Notes under the pieces: model-generated
Database searches by the model: none
What the model saw: the letters and a program-made list of their open reading frames with translations, nothing else
Told to the model about the DNA's origin: nothing
NCBI RefSeq assembly: GCF_000178955.2
Contig: NC_016631.1
Coordinates: 3,782,001-3,846,000, forward strand
From: Granulicella mallensis MP5ACTX8
Lineage (GTDB): Bacteria > Acidobacteriota > Terriglobia > Terriglobales > Acidobacteriaceae
Direction: 5' to 3'
DNA: 64,000 nt
Shown: positions 1 to 10,300 of the stretch, piece after piece
How the letters are laid out: every line of letters starts with the position of its first letter
How positions within the stretch are numbered: the first letter of the stretch is position 1
Made by a program: the position numbers and the translations under genes

Positions 1-2475
1 GAACAGCACCGCCAGCATCAGCATCTTGCGCCACCGGAGATATCCTCTCCTTCTGCCAAAGAGCCCTGCGACCGCAAAGAGTCCAGGCAACGTCAGCGCA
101 TACATCAGGCGCGTGCCCATTCCATTTGCAGGCTGAACGAGGCTCGCACTGCCGCCGCCGGTCGTAGTGATCTGGAGAGCAGACGTGCCCGAGCCGCTCA
201 AAGCGCCAAAGCTGCAGGCTGCTCCCTTGGGCAGACCGGAGCAGGCGAACGAGACGGAAGCGTCAGGAAAGTTGAGGACCTTCAACATCGTCGATCCATT
301 TCCACCTGCGCTGGAGATCATCACGGTGTCGGGTGTCGCCACAATGGCGGCAAGAGTCGGAGCCGTTACGGTCAGCGTGGTTGTCGCTACATTTCCGGCG
401 GTGTAGTTGCCATCACCGGAGTACGTAGCCGTAATACCGTAGGAGCCGGTTGCTGTAGGAGCCTGGCCTGGCAGCGTCGCCGTGCCATTCGACAGTTGAA
501 CCGGCGCACCCAGAGCACTTCCGCTGGCAGCGAACTGCACGGTGCCCGTCGGCGTGGGCACATTGGCGAGACCGGTTACGGTCGCCGTCAGCGATGTGCT
601 CTTCCCCAAAACAATGCTGGAGGGACTTGCACTGACAGACACCGTGGGAGGAACCAGCGGAGCCGGAACGACAACGATGCTGAGAGCGGCGGTCGCGGTC
701 AAAGGAGTGCTCTCCGAGTCCTTCACCTGTACGGTGAAAGAACTCGTCCCGCTCTGCGCCGGGGCTCCGGAGATAACGCCGGTGCCGGCCGAAAGAGCGA
801 GTCCGGGCGGCAGACTGCCGGCAGTGATGCTCCAGGTATAGGGCGACGTTCCTCCAAGCAAACCAATGGTCTGCGCGTAGGCCGCCCTGACCATGCCGCC
901 CGGCAGGTTGGTCGTCGTAATCTGCGGAGGAATCGTTCCGACCACGATCGTAGCCGTAGCCGTCTCGCTGCCACCGCAGGTAAACGAATAGGTCAGAATG
1001 CCCAGGGCAAGCGTAGGCTTCACCGTCGCACTACCGGTGGTCGCAACAGAGCCCGTCCAGGAGTTGTCGGAGCTATAGGCGAAGCAGACCTTCGCATTGG
1101 TGGAGAATGCGTTCGTGACCGACCACGTAAGGGTAAGAGAATCGCCGGGATTCACATTCGCAGTGCCTGGAGTAAGAGTTATGGCGGGTGGCAGCGTGGT
1201 CAGAATCTGGTAGATGTTTCCCTGGTAATGGGGTCCACCAGACGAAGCCACTCCATAGAGATTGCCGTCTGTCGATTCAAAGGGCTGCGTCTGTACATTG
1301 AAACCATCTGCCGCGTTCGAGCCAAAGTCGTACACATCGGCTTTCGTGCCGGTGGGGCTGATCTGCATCACCTGTCCGGAGCTATGAGATCCGCCTTCAG
1401 AACCGGCGATGTAAAAGTTGCCGTCGCCGCCAAGGAAGGGCCGTCCGTGGAGCGGATTGTTTCCGTCGCCGACCTGGAAGTCATAGATGTTATGGAGCGT
1501 CGAGTTCACACCGTTCGGCACGATCTGGTAGAAGATGCCGGTTCCATTTCCCTGCGTACCGCACTCGAAGGTAAAGCCGTAGAGGTTCCCATCCGGCCCC
1601 TGAACCGGAGAGCCGGTTGGCCAGCAGCTATCTTCAACGCCCTGTCCGTCGTTATCGAAGTTGTGGAAGACATGGAAGTTTGAACCGTCGGGAGCGATAA
1701 CGAAGGCCGTGCCATAGCCATAGCCCAAAGGGCTGCCGGAGACATAGGGACCGCCAAACTCAGCCGTGCCGTAAAGGTTTCCATCGGAAGCCAGAACGAG
1801 GCCTCCAACGGGGCTATTGCCATCCGCCCCGGTAAACGAATGGAGCGTTGTAAAGGTCTGGGTCAGGTAGTTGAAGGACCAGATGCTGCCTAGATTGTTG
1901 CCCGTCGGGTCGTCGACGTTGGCTGTGCCATAGATCGTCCCTTTCCCATCGTCGATCAGTTCTCCAAAACCGGCCGTCCCTCCATATTGGAAGGAGTGGA
2001 CAGTGGTCAGCGCGCCTGTTTTGAGGTTGTACTGGTAGATCGTGCCGCCAGTCTGAAAGGTTCCGTAGGCTCCGTAGTAGTTGGTCACGCCATAGAGATT
2101 TCCATCGCTGGCTTCGATCGGGCTGTTGTAGGGGGCCTTGCCGTCGTTGCCGCCGGTAAAGCTGTAAAGCACCGTGTACTTGCCGGATGGGCTGAGCTGG
2201 TAGAGCGTGCCGTCTCCATAAGTACCGCCCCCGTAGGTGCCGCCATAGAAGTTGCCATCGCTGGCCTGCATGAGGGCGGTAGAGGGATCCGCAGCATCGG
2301 TGCTGCTCGCCCCGAACTGGTAGAGGATGTTGTCGCTCGCAGGCAAGGAAGCCGCGTTGGTCTCGGCCTTGGCGGCTGTTTTTGTCTGCCCTGCACTCTG
2401 GGCCCGCGCCGGAGAAAAGCTCAACGCCAATAGGCACAGCACGGGAAGAATGTGAAAAGACTTGAGAGGATTCAT
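1..2475 (-). CDS. Secreted GloVer-repeat / Ig-like protein (3' end beyond window)
   Basis: The frame is open from an ATG at 2475 to the window edge, giving 825 visible residues. It starts with a signal peptide (MNPLKSFHILPVLCLLALSF, cleavage near ARA-Q). Residues about 45-425 hold at least six tandem repeats of the form 'SDGNLYGT...GG...GTLYQL...G..TVLYSF', the choice-of-anchor tandem GloVer repeat. Residues about 430-780 are Ig-like and putative-Ig domains, for example 'PTPTGTVQFAASGSALG' and 'ATYSGDGNY'. Near residues 789-807 a hydrophobic stretch (ALTLPGLFAVAGLFG) is followed by RRR and then another hydrophobic run, a C-terminal membrane or sorting anchor. It probably serves as a surface or exported adhesin-like protein; no enzymatic motif is visible. 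It is divergent from the winged-helix/TPR gene at 2655. The C-terminus lies outside the window. Confidence 0.8.
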   Translation of the reverse strand, partial: MNPLKSFHILPVLCLLALSFSPARAQSAGQTKTAAKAETNAASLPASDNILYQFGASSTDAADPSTALMQASDGNFYGGTYGGGTYGDGTLYQLSPSGKYTVLYSFTGGNDGKAPYNSPIEASDGNLYGVTNYYGAYGTFQTGGTIYQYNLKTGALTTVHSFQYGGTAGFGELIDDGKGTIYGTANVDDPTGNNLGSIWSFNYLTQTFTTLHSFTGADGNSPVGGLVLASDGNLYGTAEFGGPYVSGSPLGYGYGTAFVIAPDGSNFHVFHNFDNDGQGVEDSCWPTGSPVQGPDGNLYGFTFECGTQGNGTGIFYQIVPNGVNSTLHNIYDFQVGDGNNPLHGRPFLGGDGNFYIAGSEGGSHSSGQVMQISPTGTKADVYDFGSNAADGFNVQTQPFESTDGNLYGVASSGGPHYQGNIYQILTTLPPAITLTPGTANVNPGDSLTLTWSVTNAFSTNAKVCFAYSSDNSWTGSVATTGSATVKPTLALGILTYSFTCGGSETATATIVVGTIPPQITTTNLPGGMVRAAYAQTIGLLGGTSPYTWSITAGSLPPGLALSAGTGVISGAPAQSGTSSFTVQVKDSESTPLTATAALSIVVVPAPLVPPTVSVSASPSSIVLGKSTSLTATVTGLANVPTPTGTVQFAASGSALGAPVQLSNGTATLPGQAPTATGSYGITATYSGDGNYTAGNVATTTLTVTAPTLAAIVATPDTVMISSAGGNGSTMLKVLNFPDASVSFACSGLPKGAACSFGALSGSGTSALQITTTGGGSASLVQPANGMGTRLMYALTLPGLFAVAGLFGRRRGYLRWRKMLMLAVLF

Positions 2476-2654
2476 ATGTGCCACATCAACTTGTCGGGCA
2501 CGAAACGGTCAAGTAAATTGATTGTTAACTATTTGCCAACAAATCATTCCGGGCTTTTTGGCCCAAAACGACGCAAAGGCGGCTCTCTATCTCATCAGGC
2601 TCTGACCCTAGCCCTCGACCTCCTATTACTGCCTACCTGTTCGATTCCTTCGAG

Positions 2655-4922
2655 TTGCAGGCAAATAACGGAGTCCTGTTGCAGAACGGCGAACGGGTTA
2701 AGCTGCAGGAACAGCCTCTCCAGATCCTGCTGAGGCTGCTGGAGACTCCTGGAGAGCTGGTTTCGCGCGAGAAGCTCTGGGCCCAGCTATGGCCTGACAA
2801 AACTCCCGAAGAGTCCGATCGCAGCCTGCGGGTCGCCGCGACAAAGCTCCGGCAGGCGCTCGGAGACAACTCGACGTCGCCACGCTATATCGAAACGGTC
2901 ACCCGGCGCGGCTACCAGTTCATCGGAAAGGTAACGTCTGTAGCGGCTCCGGCACCAGCCGAAGAGTCCTCGCAAAGTCTGCCAGACGACCAGATTCAAG
3001 AGCAGACGCAGCTCCCCTACCGGCCTGCCTTGCTCGTCCTCTTGCTGATATTGATCGCGCTTGCCTTCGCAGGCGTGTGGCTCTACCGCTGGCATCGAGC
3101 GAAGTCCCTACTCTCTATCAATGATTCGGACATGATCGCCGTAGGCGGGGTTACCAACGCCACGGGCGATCATTACTTCGACGGAGTGCTCTCTTCCGCT
3201 CTGCAGGCCAAGTTGGAAGAATCCCCCTATCTCAACCTCGTTCCGGCAGAGAAGTTCCGCCGCCTGGTGCCTGATTCGGATGTAGCCAGCCAGCAGGACG
3301 AGCTGCAAGCCTGTGTCTCGCTGCATGCCCAGGTGCTCCTGCGCGGAGAGATCCTCGCCCAATCGCCGGGCTATCTATTAAAGGTTACGGTCTTTCAATG
3401 CTCTAACGGCCGAGCCCTCGCTACCCAGATAGATCAGGCAAAGACCCGGGATGACGTTCTCCAAGCTCTGAATCTGGCCAGCGAGCAGATGCGCCGTACG
3501 CTGAATGAGCCGGAAAGCTCGCTGCAGAGGTTCAATGTCCCGCTGGTCCAGGCGACCACAGGCTCTCTGGGAGCGCTCAAGGCTTTTACGCAGGGCGAGA
3601 AAAAGCATCTCCTCGGCCTGGAGTCCGACTCCACGGAAGACTACAAGCTGGCCATCGCCCTGGACCCTGAGTTCGCGCTCGCCTATGCCCGCCTGGGCAG
3701 CGTCTATTACAACCTGGAAGAGTATAAAGTCAGCCAGCAGTTCTCGCAGAAGGCGTTCGATCTGCGCGAGCACGCCACGGAACGTGAGCGTTTCTATATC
3801 GTGTCGCGCTATTACTCGGGGACAGGCGAGATCGAGCCGGAGCTCCAAACCCTGCAGTTGTGGCGCAAGATCTATCCGCGTGATCCGATTGCTGCGAATA
3901 ATCTGGCGGACATGTACCTCCTTCTCGGGGAACCTGAGAAAGCGCTTGGACTGGCAGAGACAGCGGTCCAGCTCAATCCTGAGATGGATCATGCCTACAC
4001 GAACCTTGCCTCCGCCGATCTGCGCACCGGCAAGTACGCTGCGCTCAATCAACTGTGCAACCATCCCATCCCCGGCAAGACCGATTCAGTCGAGTTCCGC
4101 GTCGCCTGTTTTCAGGGAGCCTTCGCACAAAACGATCCCGCCGGCATGCAAGCGCAGTTGGAGAAGGCAAAGAATGACCCGGCGGAGAGCGAGATGCTCG
4201 CCAGCGCGGCGTGGGCGGCGCTGTATCGCGGCCAAATGTCGCAGGCGAACCATCTCTTTTCGGAAGCCGAACAGAATGCGCGGGCCAATCATCTTGGAGA
4301 GTTTGCCGCCGAGGTGAGCCTGGACCAGGCTGCGCTGGAAGCCGATCTCGGCTTTCCTCATCAATCCCAGGCGCTCGCTCGCGATGCCTCGCACCAGTTT
4401 CCTGAAAGCCCCACCGTGCAAGCCTATGCCGCGCTCGCGCTGGCAAGATCCGGAGATACCAGCGACGCGCTGACAGCTGCAACCCACGCAGCCGCGCAGG
4501 CTCCCTCCGACACCGTTCTCAACTTTGCCGTCCTGGCTTCCGTTCGCGCCGCCATGCAGGTGCATAAGGGCGATCCGGCCGCAGCCATTCGGGAACTTGA
4601 GGAGACACGGCCCTTCGATTTCTGCAGCTTTATGGACCTAAGCCCCGCGTACTACAGAGGCGAAGCTTATCTCCAGATCAGGCAGTTCGATAAAGCCGCT
4701 GAAGAGTTCAAACGGGTCATCGGTCAACAAGCCAGCTTTCCCGAGTCTCCCTACCTTGTCCTGTCGCAGCTTGAACTGGGAAGAACGTTTCAGTTGCGAG
4801 AGGATCGCGTCCATGCCGATCTCGCCTATCGTGCCGTTGCGGATATATGGAAAGGGGCGGACCCAGGCTTTCCGCCCTTGCAACAGTTGCACGCCTATCA
4901 GCGTGAGATGGCGAAGCCGTAG
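2655..4922 (+). CDS. CadC-like winged-helix regulator with TPR tail
   Basis: The protein has an N-terminal OmpR/PhoB-type winged helix (to about residue 95, ending RRGYQFIGKV), one membrane segment (residues 124-145, LLVLLLILIALAFAGVWLY) and a long exported or periplasmic part. That part holds a FlgO/TolB-like region and tetratricopeptide repeats at about residues 300-740. This is the CadC-like one-component membrane regulator plan common in Acidobacteriota. Start problem: the first strand of the winged helix (YLFDSFEL) is encoded in frame just upstream of 2655. Between the in-frame stop at 2526 and the TTG at 2655 there is no ATG, GTG or TTG, so the true start is non-canonical or the 5' end is altered. 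It is divergent from the GloVer/Ig gene, which it may control. Confidence 0.8.
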   Translation: MQANNGVLLQNGERVKLQEQPLQILLRLLETPGELVSREKLWAQLWPDKTPEESDRSLRVAATKLRQALGDNSTSPRYIETVTRRGYQFIGKVTSVAAPAPAEESSQSLPDDQIQEQTQLPYRPALLVLLLILIALAFAGVWLYRWHRAKSLLSINDSDMIAVGGVTNATGDHYFDGVLSSALQAKLEESPYLNLVPAEKFRRLVPDSDVASQQDELQACVSLHAQVLLRGEILAQSPGYLLKVTVFQCSNGRALATQIDQAKTRDDVLQALNLASEQMRRTLNEPESSLQRFNVPLVQATTGSLGALKAFTQGEKKHLLGLESDSTEDYKLAIALDPEFALAYARLGSVYYNLEEYKVSQQFSQKAFDLREHATERERFYIVSRYYSGTGEIEPELQTLQLWRKIYPRDPIAANNLADMYLLLGEPEKALGLAETAVQLNPEMDHAYTNLASADLRTGKYAALNQLCNHPIPGKTDSVEFRVACFQGAFAQNDPAGMQAQLEKAKNDPAESEMLASAAWAALYRGQMSQANHLFSEAEQNARANHLGEFAAEVSLDQAALEADLGFPHQSQALARDASHQFPESPTVQAYAALALARSGDTSDALTAATHAAAQAPSDTVLNFAVLASVRAAMQVHKGDPAAAIRELEETRPFDFCSFMDLSPAYYRGEAYLQIRQFDKAAEEFKRVIGQQASFPESPYLVLSQLELGRTFQLREDRVHADLAYRAVADIWKGADPGFPPLQQLHAYQREMAKP

Positions 4923-4928
4923 GTTGCT

Positions 4929-5086
4929 GCTGCTTTTGTTCTTGCTGTTCCGGTTGTCATTCCGAGGGGAGCGAGGAACCTGCTTTCTCCCGTTCTTCGC
5001 TCGCACCCCACAGTAGCATTGCCACAGCAAGCAGACAGCAGGTTCCCTGCGGGAATGACAACCAGAAAAGCAAAAACGACTACAAA
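4929..5086. repeat. Intergenic palindromic repeat, family A
   Basis: Inverted arms GTTGTCATTCC (4954-4964) and GGAATGACAAC (5052-5062) are flanked by 'tgcttttgttcttgctg' on the left and 'agaaaagcaaaaac' on the right. The inner part carries 'gaacctgctttctcccgttcttcg'-type sequence in shorter matching blocks. The same element recurs at 18551-18748 and 51579-51869. It fills the space between the convergent genes ending at 4922 and 5111. No gene is supported here. Confidence 0.75.
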
Positions 5087-5110
5087 AAGAGCAGCATAAC
5101 TGGCTACAAC

Positions 5111-6235
5111 TTACTTTGACTCTTCAACCTGACAGGTAGCCGGAGCGTTGACAGGATTGCAGCGCGCGTCGACATTCCCCGGAAGAGTAACGACGTAGTG
5201 TCCGTCCCAGCGAGCTGGCTCATTGATGGGATAGTCGGTGCTGAGCATCTGGGCTCCGCTGGCGATCATGGCATCTCGCGTGGCGGCATCGTTTGTTCTC
5301 GCTTCCTTCGTATCGGAGTCGGTGCGAGCACGAATGAGATATCCCTGGCGCACAAGAGCGGAGATATCGGCCGCAGGACCGTCGTTGCGTTCGATAAAGG
5401 CCGCGTCAGGCTGGCCGGGGTCAGCGTTGGTAAAGATAACGCGACCGCGCAAAGCGGGATGTCCGGCAAGATAGACAGGCCCGACAGCTTTTTGATCCAT
5501 GAGGAAGACAATCTTCCCGCGCGCCTTCGCAAGCGTAGGCCATTTGCCCGCAAGAACAGCCTCATTCAGCGTCTTGTGGTGGCCGCGGACGTCATCTGGA
5601 GTGATGAGCTCGTTGGCCGGAAACACAGAGCGGATCTCCGCATCGAGAGCGTCGAAGGTCTCCGTCGTGAAGGATTCGGGCATGGTCAGATGAAGATTGC
5701 CCTCTGGCTTTCCCTGCTTGGTTTCAACGAGGATGAAGAGAGGAACGTGCCCTGGGTGAGCGTGGGACCACTCGCGAATCTCTTTCAGGCAGCCGATGAA
5801 GGGCTGGCAGGTGCTGCGATAGTCGACATCCTGAACGTGCATGACCTTGAAGCCTGGCTTGCTCATCACTCCGTTGGGATCAAAGTCGGGATCGGCAGGA
5901 AGGTGGGCAGAGGCTACCATCTTTGGGCCTGAGGGATGGGCGTAGAGACCGCCCTTGGTATCGGCATAGACGTCGAGTTCGATCTGGCGAACTCCGCTAT
6001 CGAACTGCTGCGTCAGAGGCTGGTGCTGGTAATCGAGCCCCTTGAAGGCGTCCGCATACTTGTCCTGCCAGAGCTTGCTTTCGTTGGCAGCAATACCGGC
6101 GTGATAGCTGTTGTGCGTGCCGATTACCTGAATCTGATTGAGCTTGATCGCCTTGTCCTCTGACTGAGCATGGGCAGTTCCCAGGAATGCAGCCAGCGCG
6201 ACGGCGGAGAGAATACGGCAGGAGTTCGAAAGCAT
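5111..6235 (-). CDS. Ca2+-dependent phosphoinositide-type phospholipase C, secreted
   Basis: About 374 residues with a signal peptide (SCRILSAVALAAFLGTAHAQ). The catalytic-type motif QVIGTHNSYH lies near the mature N-terminus, followed by RQIELDVYAD and KVMHVQDVDY, which fits the bacterial Ca2+-dependent PI-PLC family (PI-PLC-C1) within the TIM-barrel phosphodiesterases. Expected role: extracytoplasmic cleavage of a glycerophospholipid or phosphoinositide headgroup. The real substrate cannot be read from sequence. The start was set at the ATG at 6235 because AAGGA lies 7 nt upstream; an ATG at 6250 is the alternative. It is last in a minus-strand cluster with a metallophosphoesterase and a TonB-dependent receptor, suggesting phosphorus or phospholipid scavenging. 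A large hairpin separates it from the upstream gene. Confidence 0.8.
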   Translation of the reverse strand: MLSNSCRILSAVALAAFLGTAHAQSEDKAIKLNQIQVIGTHNSYHAGIAANESKLWQDKYADAFKGLDYQHQPLTQQFDSGVRQIELDVYADTKGGLYAHPSGPKMVASAHLPADPDFDPNGVMSKPGFKVMHVQDVDYRSTCQPFIGCLKEIREWSHAHPGHVPLFILVETKQGKPEGNLHLTMPESFTTETFDALDAEIRSVFPANELITPDDVRGHHKTLNEAVLAGKWPTLAKARGKIVFLMDQKAVGPVYLAGHPALRGRVIFTNADPGQPDAAFIERNDGPAADISALVRQGYLIRARTDSDTKEARTNDAATRDAMIASGAQMLSTDYPINEPARWDGHYVVTLPGNVDARCNPVNAPATCQVEESK

Positions 6236-6280
6236 AGGTGCATCCTTCATTCGTATCTATAGAGCGTGTATTACAGACAG

Positions 6281-6327
6281 ATGGTCCAGTGTCGTTAGAA
6301 GCCTTGGCCCTAACGACACTGAACCAT
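6281..6327. terminator. Intergenic hairpin between two clustered genes
   Basis: Arms of 18 nt (6281-6298 and 6310-6327) are complementary with one mismatch around an 11-nt loop. No strong T-run follows on either strand. It lies between the metallophosphoesterase stop and the phospholipase start, so it may end, attenuate or protect part of the transcript. Confidence 0.55.
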
Positions 6328-6350
6328 GTAAATAACGACTATGCCTGTGA

Positions 6351-7292
6351 TCAAGCCGTCTTGTAGGGCTTGCTGTAATGCGTGTCCCACTCCACGAGGC
6401 TCTCATTCATAAACCGCCAGGTGCCACGCTTGGTGTCCACTTCCATCAGCATGTAGGCATTGGGGTCATAACGGGTAGCAGCCATGATGTAGTGCCGTGG
6501 CCCATACAGGCGGGAGAAATCGACCCACTTATGCTGGTGGCCGGAGACGACCAGTTGAATCGTGTCTTCGTACTTGCGCAGAAGAGGATGAAGACCGTAG
6601 TCGGCAAACTCGACCGGAACATCCTGAATCAGCGGGTAGTGAATAAAGACGAAGGTAGGCTTGTGCTGCTGAAGCTGCGCCTCAAACCAATGGAGCTGCT
6701 CTTCCCCGAGTGATCCGACGTTGGGATTGAAGTCCGAAGAAGTATGGTCCTGGGTGCTGCCAAGGAAGTTATTCAGGTGAATAAATTTGTAGCCCTTGTA
6801 GTCCAGCACGGAGTAAGGCTTCGCCTTGAACTTCGCCTCAAAGAGGCGGTGGCTCATCTCCCGCGAGACATGGCGCACATCGTAGTCGTGGTTGCCAAAG
6901 CCAAGGTGCACCGGCATCTTGAAGCCATCGGTAATCACCTTGGCATTGTCGAGGCGGGTGGTGTTCTTGAAGTAGAAGTCGTAATCGGTAGAAGGATAGT
7001 TATGGAAGTAATCGCCGATCAGAAAGACCTGCTCGATCGCAGGATTGAGCGAGTTGATCAGATCGCGTGCGGAGATCAGGCGAGGAGTCGTAACAAGAAT
7101 GCTCTCGTTATCTTCCACTCCGTTCTCGCTGCCTTTGACATAGAAGTCGTCGATGATGTGAGTGTCGGCAACCAGAGCAAAGTAGAACTTATCGGGTGAA
7201 GCCCCGGCCCGGGCCTGCTCAGCCCAGAGTTTCTGGGTGAGCAGGCTGCCGAGCGACGCGGCTCCAAGGGTAGTAAATTGTCTACGATCCAT
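6351..7292 (-). CDS. Calcineurin-like metallophosphoesterase, exported
   Basis: 313 residues. It begins MDRRQFTTLGAASLGSLL, a Tat-like twin-arginine leader. All metallophosphoesterase blocks are present in order: VADTHIIDD (D-x-H), GDYFHN, GFGNHDYD (GNHD), FVFIHYP and VVSGHQHKW (GHxH). These bind the dinuclear metal centre. It should hydrolyse a phosphomonoester or phosphodiester outside the cytoplasm. Only 22 nt separate it from the upstream receptor gene stop, so the two are very likely co-transcribed. Together with the downstream phospholipase C it suggests stepwise release of phosphate from lipids or inositol phosphates; this is inference. Confidence 0.85.
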   Translation of the reverse strand: MDRRQFTTLGAASLGSLLTQKLWAEQARAGASPDKFYFALVADTHIIDDFYVKGSENGVEDNESILVTTPRLISARDLINSLNPAIEQVFLIGDYFHNYPSTDYDFYFKNTTRLDNAKVITDGFKMPVHLGFGNHDYDVRHVSREMSHRLFEAKFKAKPYSVLDYKGYKFIHLNNFLGSTQDHTSSDFNPNVGSLGEEQLHWFEAQLQQHKPTFVFIHYPLIQDVPVEFADYGLHPLLRKYEDTIQLVVSGHQHKWVDFSRLYGPRHYIMAATRYDPNAYMLMEVDTKRGTWRFMNESLVEWDTHYSKPYKTA

Positions 7293-7314
7293 CGTGAGAC
7301 GTCCCTTCTGTTTC

Positions 7315-10300
7315 TTAGAAGATGATCTTGCCAGCGAATTGCAGGATGCGTGCCGGGAAGACCGTAGATGAGGTAGCGAGGCCGAAGGCGCTGTTGCCGA
7401 AGGTCTCGTTAGCCGGTCCCTCGTAGTTGACCTTGTTCAGGACGTTGAAGGCCTCGGTGCGGAAGTCGAACTTGATGTTCTCGCGGGGGAAGACATCGAA
7501 CTGCTTATGCAGGCCGAGGTCGAGTTGGTAGAAGGGATCCAGGCGTGCGCTGTTGCGACCCGCGTTGCCGTAGGGCTGGTTGAAGGCCGGCAGGCTGAAG
7601 GACGCGGGATTCAACAGCGAGTACGAGGTGCTCGTCTTCACGCGCTTGCTCTTGGGAAGGACTGCCGGACCGGTCTGGTTGGGGCGTTGTGTGAGGATCG
7701 AGCTGACCGATTGCACACCCGTTGGAGAGTAGGAGATGTTGAACGGCTGACCGCTGTTCATATCGTTGATGGCGGTAACCTGCCAGCCGCCGAGAACCTG
7801 CTGGACGACAGCCGGAGCGTTGCCCCCGAAGGTGCGGCCCTTGCCGTAGGGCAGGTCGTAGACGATGGAGAGCGTGTCGTTGAGAGGCTGGTTGTAGCCG
7901 GAAGGACCACGATCGTTACGCGGATTGGCTAGGTTGATGCGCGCGCTGTCACCGTTGTTGGCCTCGAGGTTTCCGCCGGAGTTATCGATCGCCTGCGAGT
8001 AGGTGAAGGAGTTCAACAGGTAGAGGCCATGCCCGGAGCGATGCTCGAGCTTGGTCTGCAGGGCGTTGTAGGTGAGGAAGCCAGCGGGGATCGTCTCCTC
8101 GATGGTGTAGAAGGACTGGATGGGACGGCGAGCAGCGAGGTTTCCGCAACCAGAGGTGATGGTGGTGGAGCAGGTGGCCGAAGGGGTTGCGGGGTTGGCT
8201 TGGTTCAGATCAGCGAGTGTCTGGATCTTGACGCCATGCTCACCGACGTAGGCGACCTCGAAGGTGGTGGAAGGACCGAGTTCACGCTGTACGGTCAGGT
8301 GGTAGCTCTGCACGTAGCCGGTGGGTAGGTTCGGGGGAAGGTAACGGACTTCGGTGTTCTTGTAGCTGGCGGCCGTGACGTTTGCAGGGCTGGACATTCC
8401 AGTGGTGTAACCCTGAGCGCTGGTCCGGAAGCAGGGGGTGGGGTTGGTCGAGCTGTAGGGAAGAGCTGCCTGAGCGGTGGTGCAAGGGGCGAGCGGAGCA
8501 GAAGAGCCTGAGGTAGCCAGGTTGCCGAACTCCGGCGCCTGGGTGAGGACCGTGTCGACGACGAAGGGAGCGTTATAGACAAGCACGTTCTCTCCGCCTT
8601 GGCGATTGAACTGAAGGAAGCCGATGCCATAGCCGGCGCGGACAACGGTTTTGGAATCGATCTGGTAAGCAAGTCCAAGACGCGGAGCGAAGTCGAGTTT
8701 GGGCATGTGAACGAGAGCACGGTTGTAGATGGAACCATTGGAGGCGTTCACCATCGAAACGGTGCCGGGATCGAAGTTGGAGAGGTGGTTGCTTGACTCC
8801 CACTGCGGAGTGACGAGCTCATAGCGCAGACCGGCGTTGATGGTCAGCTTCGAGGAGAAACGGATGTCATCCTGGAAGTAGAAGAAGTGGAAGCGCTGGT
8901 TGATGTAGGCGAGGGTGTTGTTGTCTAGCTGGTAGGTGTCGCGAGCGCCGAAGAGGAAGTCTGAGAGTGCGACGCCTTCCTTGCTACCGGTGTCGAAGCC
9001 GCTTGGCGATGATGTTGTTCCGGTGGTGACGCCGGGGTGTGCGGCGGAGATATATCCATTGGCGCTGAAGTACTCGTTGTAGGTGTCTTCGCCGTAGGCC
9101 GGGTTGAAGTCGGAGTCCGTGGTGAAGTCGGCGACGTACTCGTAGCCTGCCTTATAGGTGCTGCGACCCTTGATCCAGGTGTAGTTGATCTTTGGATTGT
9201 AGGTGTAGGGATCCTGGAACTGGGGGTTGGAGCTAAGGCTTCCGAACTGTGAGAAGTTTTGGACTGACTGCGCGTTGAGGCTGGTGACCGCCGGGCCGCT
9301 GGTCGGCAGGCCGGCGATACCGCTCTCGAGGCTGGCGAGGCTGTGGCCGTAGGGGCTCTTACCGCCATCGGTGCGAGTGAAGGCAAAACGCGCATCCAAA
9401 ATGGAGTTCGGGGTGAAGGCGTGCGTCACACCACCCGCCACCTGCTGGTTGAAGATATAGACGAAGCCGTTCGAGTTACCACCAGCTGGGCCCTGGATGT
9501 TGGGCGGGCTGAAAATGTTGCCCTGGTGCTCGCTGTAGCGGGCGAACATGGTCGTCTTCGGGCTGATGGTATAGTCAACGCGGATATCGCCCTTATCGTC
9601 GTTAAGGGTATCGGCGGGCAGCGAGATGTAGTTATTGGACACGATGCCGGAGAGGTTAGGCGCAGGCAGCGCGGCGAGAACGCCCTTGGCGAAGCTGGAG
9701 ACGGTTGGGTCGCTGAAGGGGACGACGCCGTTGGTGTAGACCTGGCCGGTGATCGGGTTTTTGATCTGGACGGGAGTGTTGGCGGCGATACCGAGGGTGG
9801 AGCTTGCGGTCGTCAGGAAGGTATAACCGCCGTTGGCGATGGCTTGGGCGCTGGTGCCGTTCTGGTCAGCGTCGGGCACGGTGGCGGTGTTGATCGCGTG
9901 AACGACCTGGCGGGTACCTTCGTAGTCGCCGAAGAAGAAGAGCTTATCCTTGAAGATGGGTCCGCCGAAGGTTCCACCGAACTGGTTGCGCTGTAGAGTC
10001 GGCTTCTGGCTCTTGCCTGTGAGGGGATTGATAGGAGCACTGAACGGCCCGATGGCGTTTAGCGCGGTGTTGCGGAGGTAGTCATATGCGGCGCCGTGGA
10101 AGTGGTTGGTACCGCTCTTGATCGACACGTTGATGACGGCGCCGGGAGCGCGGCCGAACTCGGCTGAGTAGTTATCGGTCTGGACCTTGAACTCGTCGAT
10201 GGCATCTGGGGAGGGCGGGAGGGCTTGGTTGGAGAAGCCCTGGTTGGAGGTTCCGTAGGAGTTGTTGTCGAGACCGTCGAGCAGGAAGTTATTCTGCTCG

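Noticed and set aside
496-1683. 395-codon plus-strand frame
   Set aside because: It is antisense to the GloVer/Ig gene, which has a signal peptide and clear repeats; the translation is Arg-rich and featureless.
2452-2733. 93-codon frame covering the regulator start region
   Set aside because: Wrong frame relative to the winged helix and no motif; considered as a possible leader but unsupported.
9343-9996. 217-codon plus-strand frame
   Set aside because: It is antisense to the first receptor gene, whose barrel repeats are recognisable.
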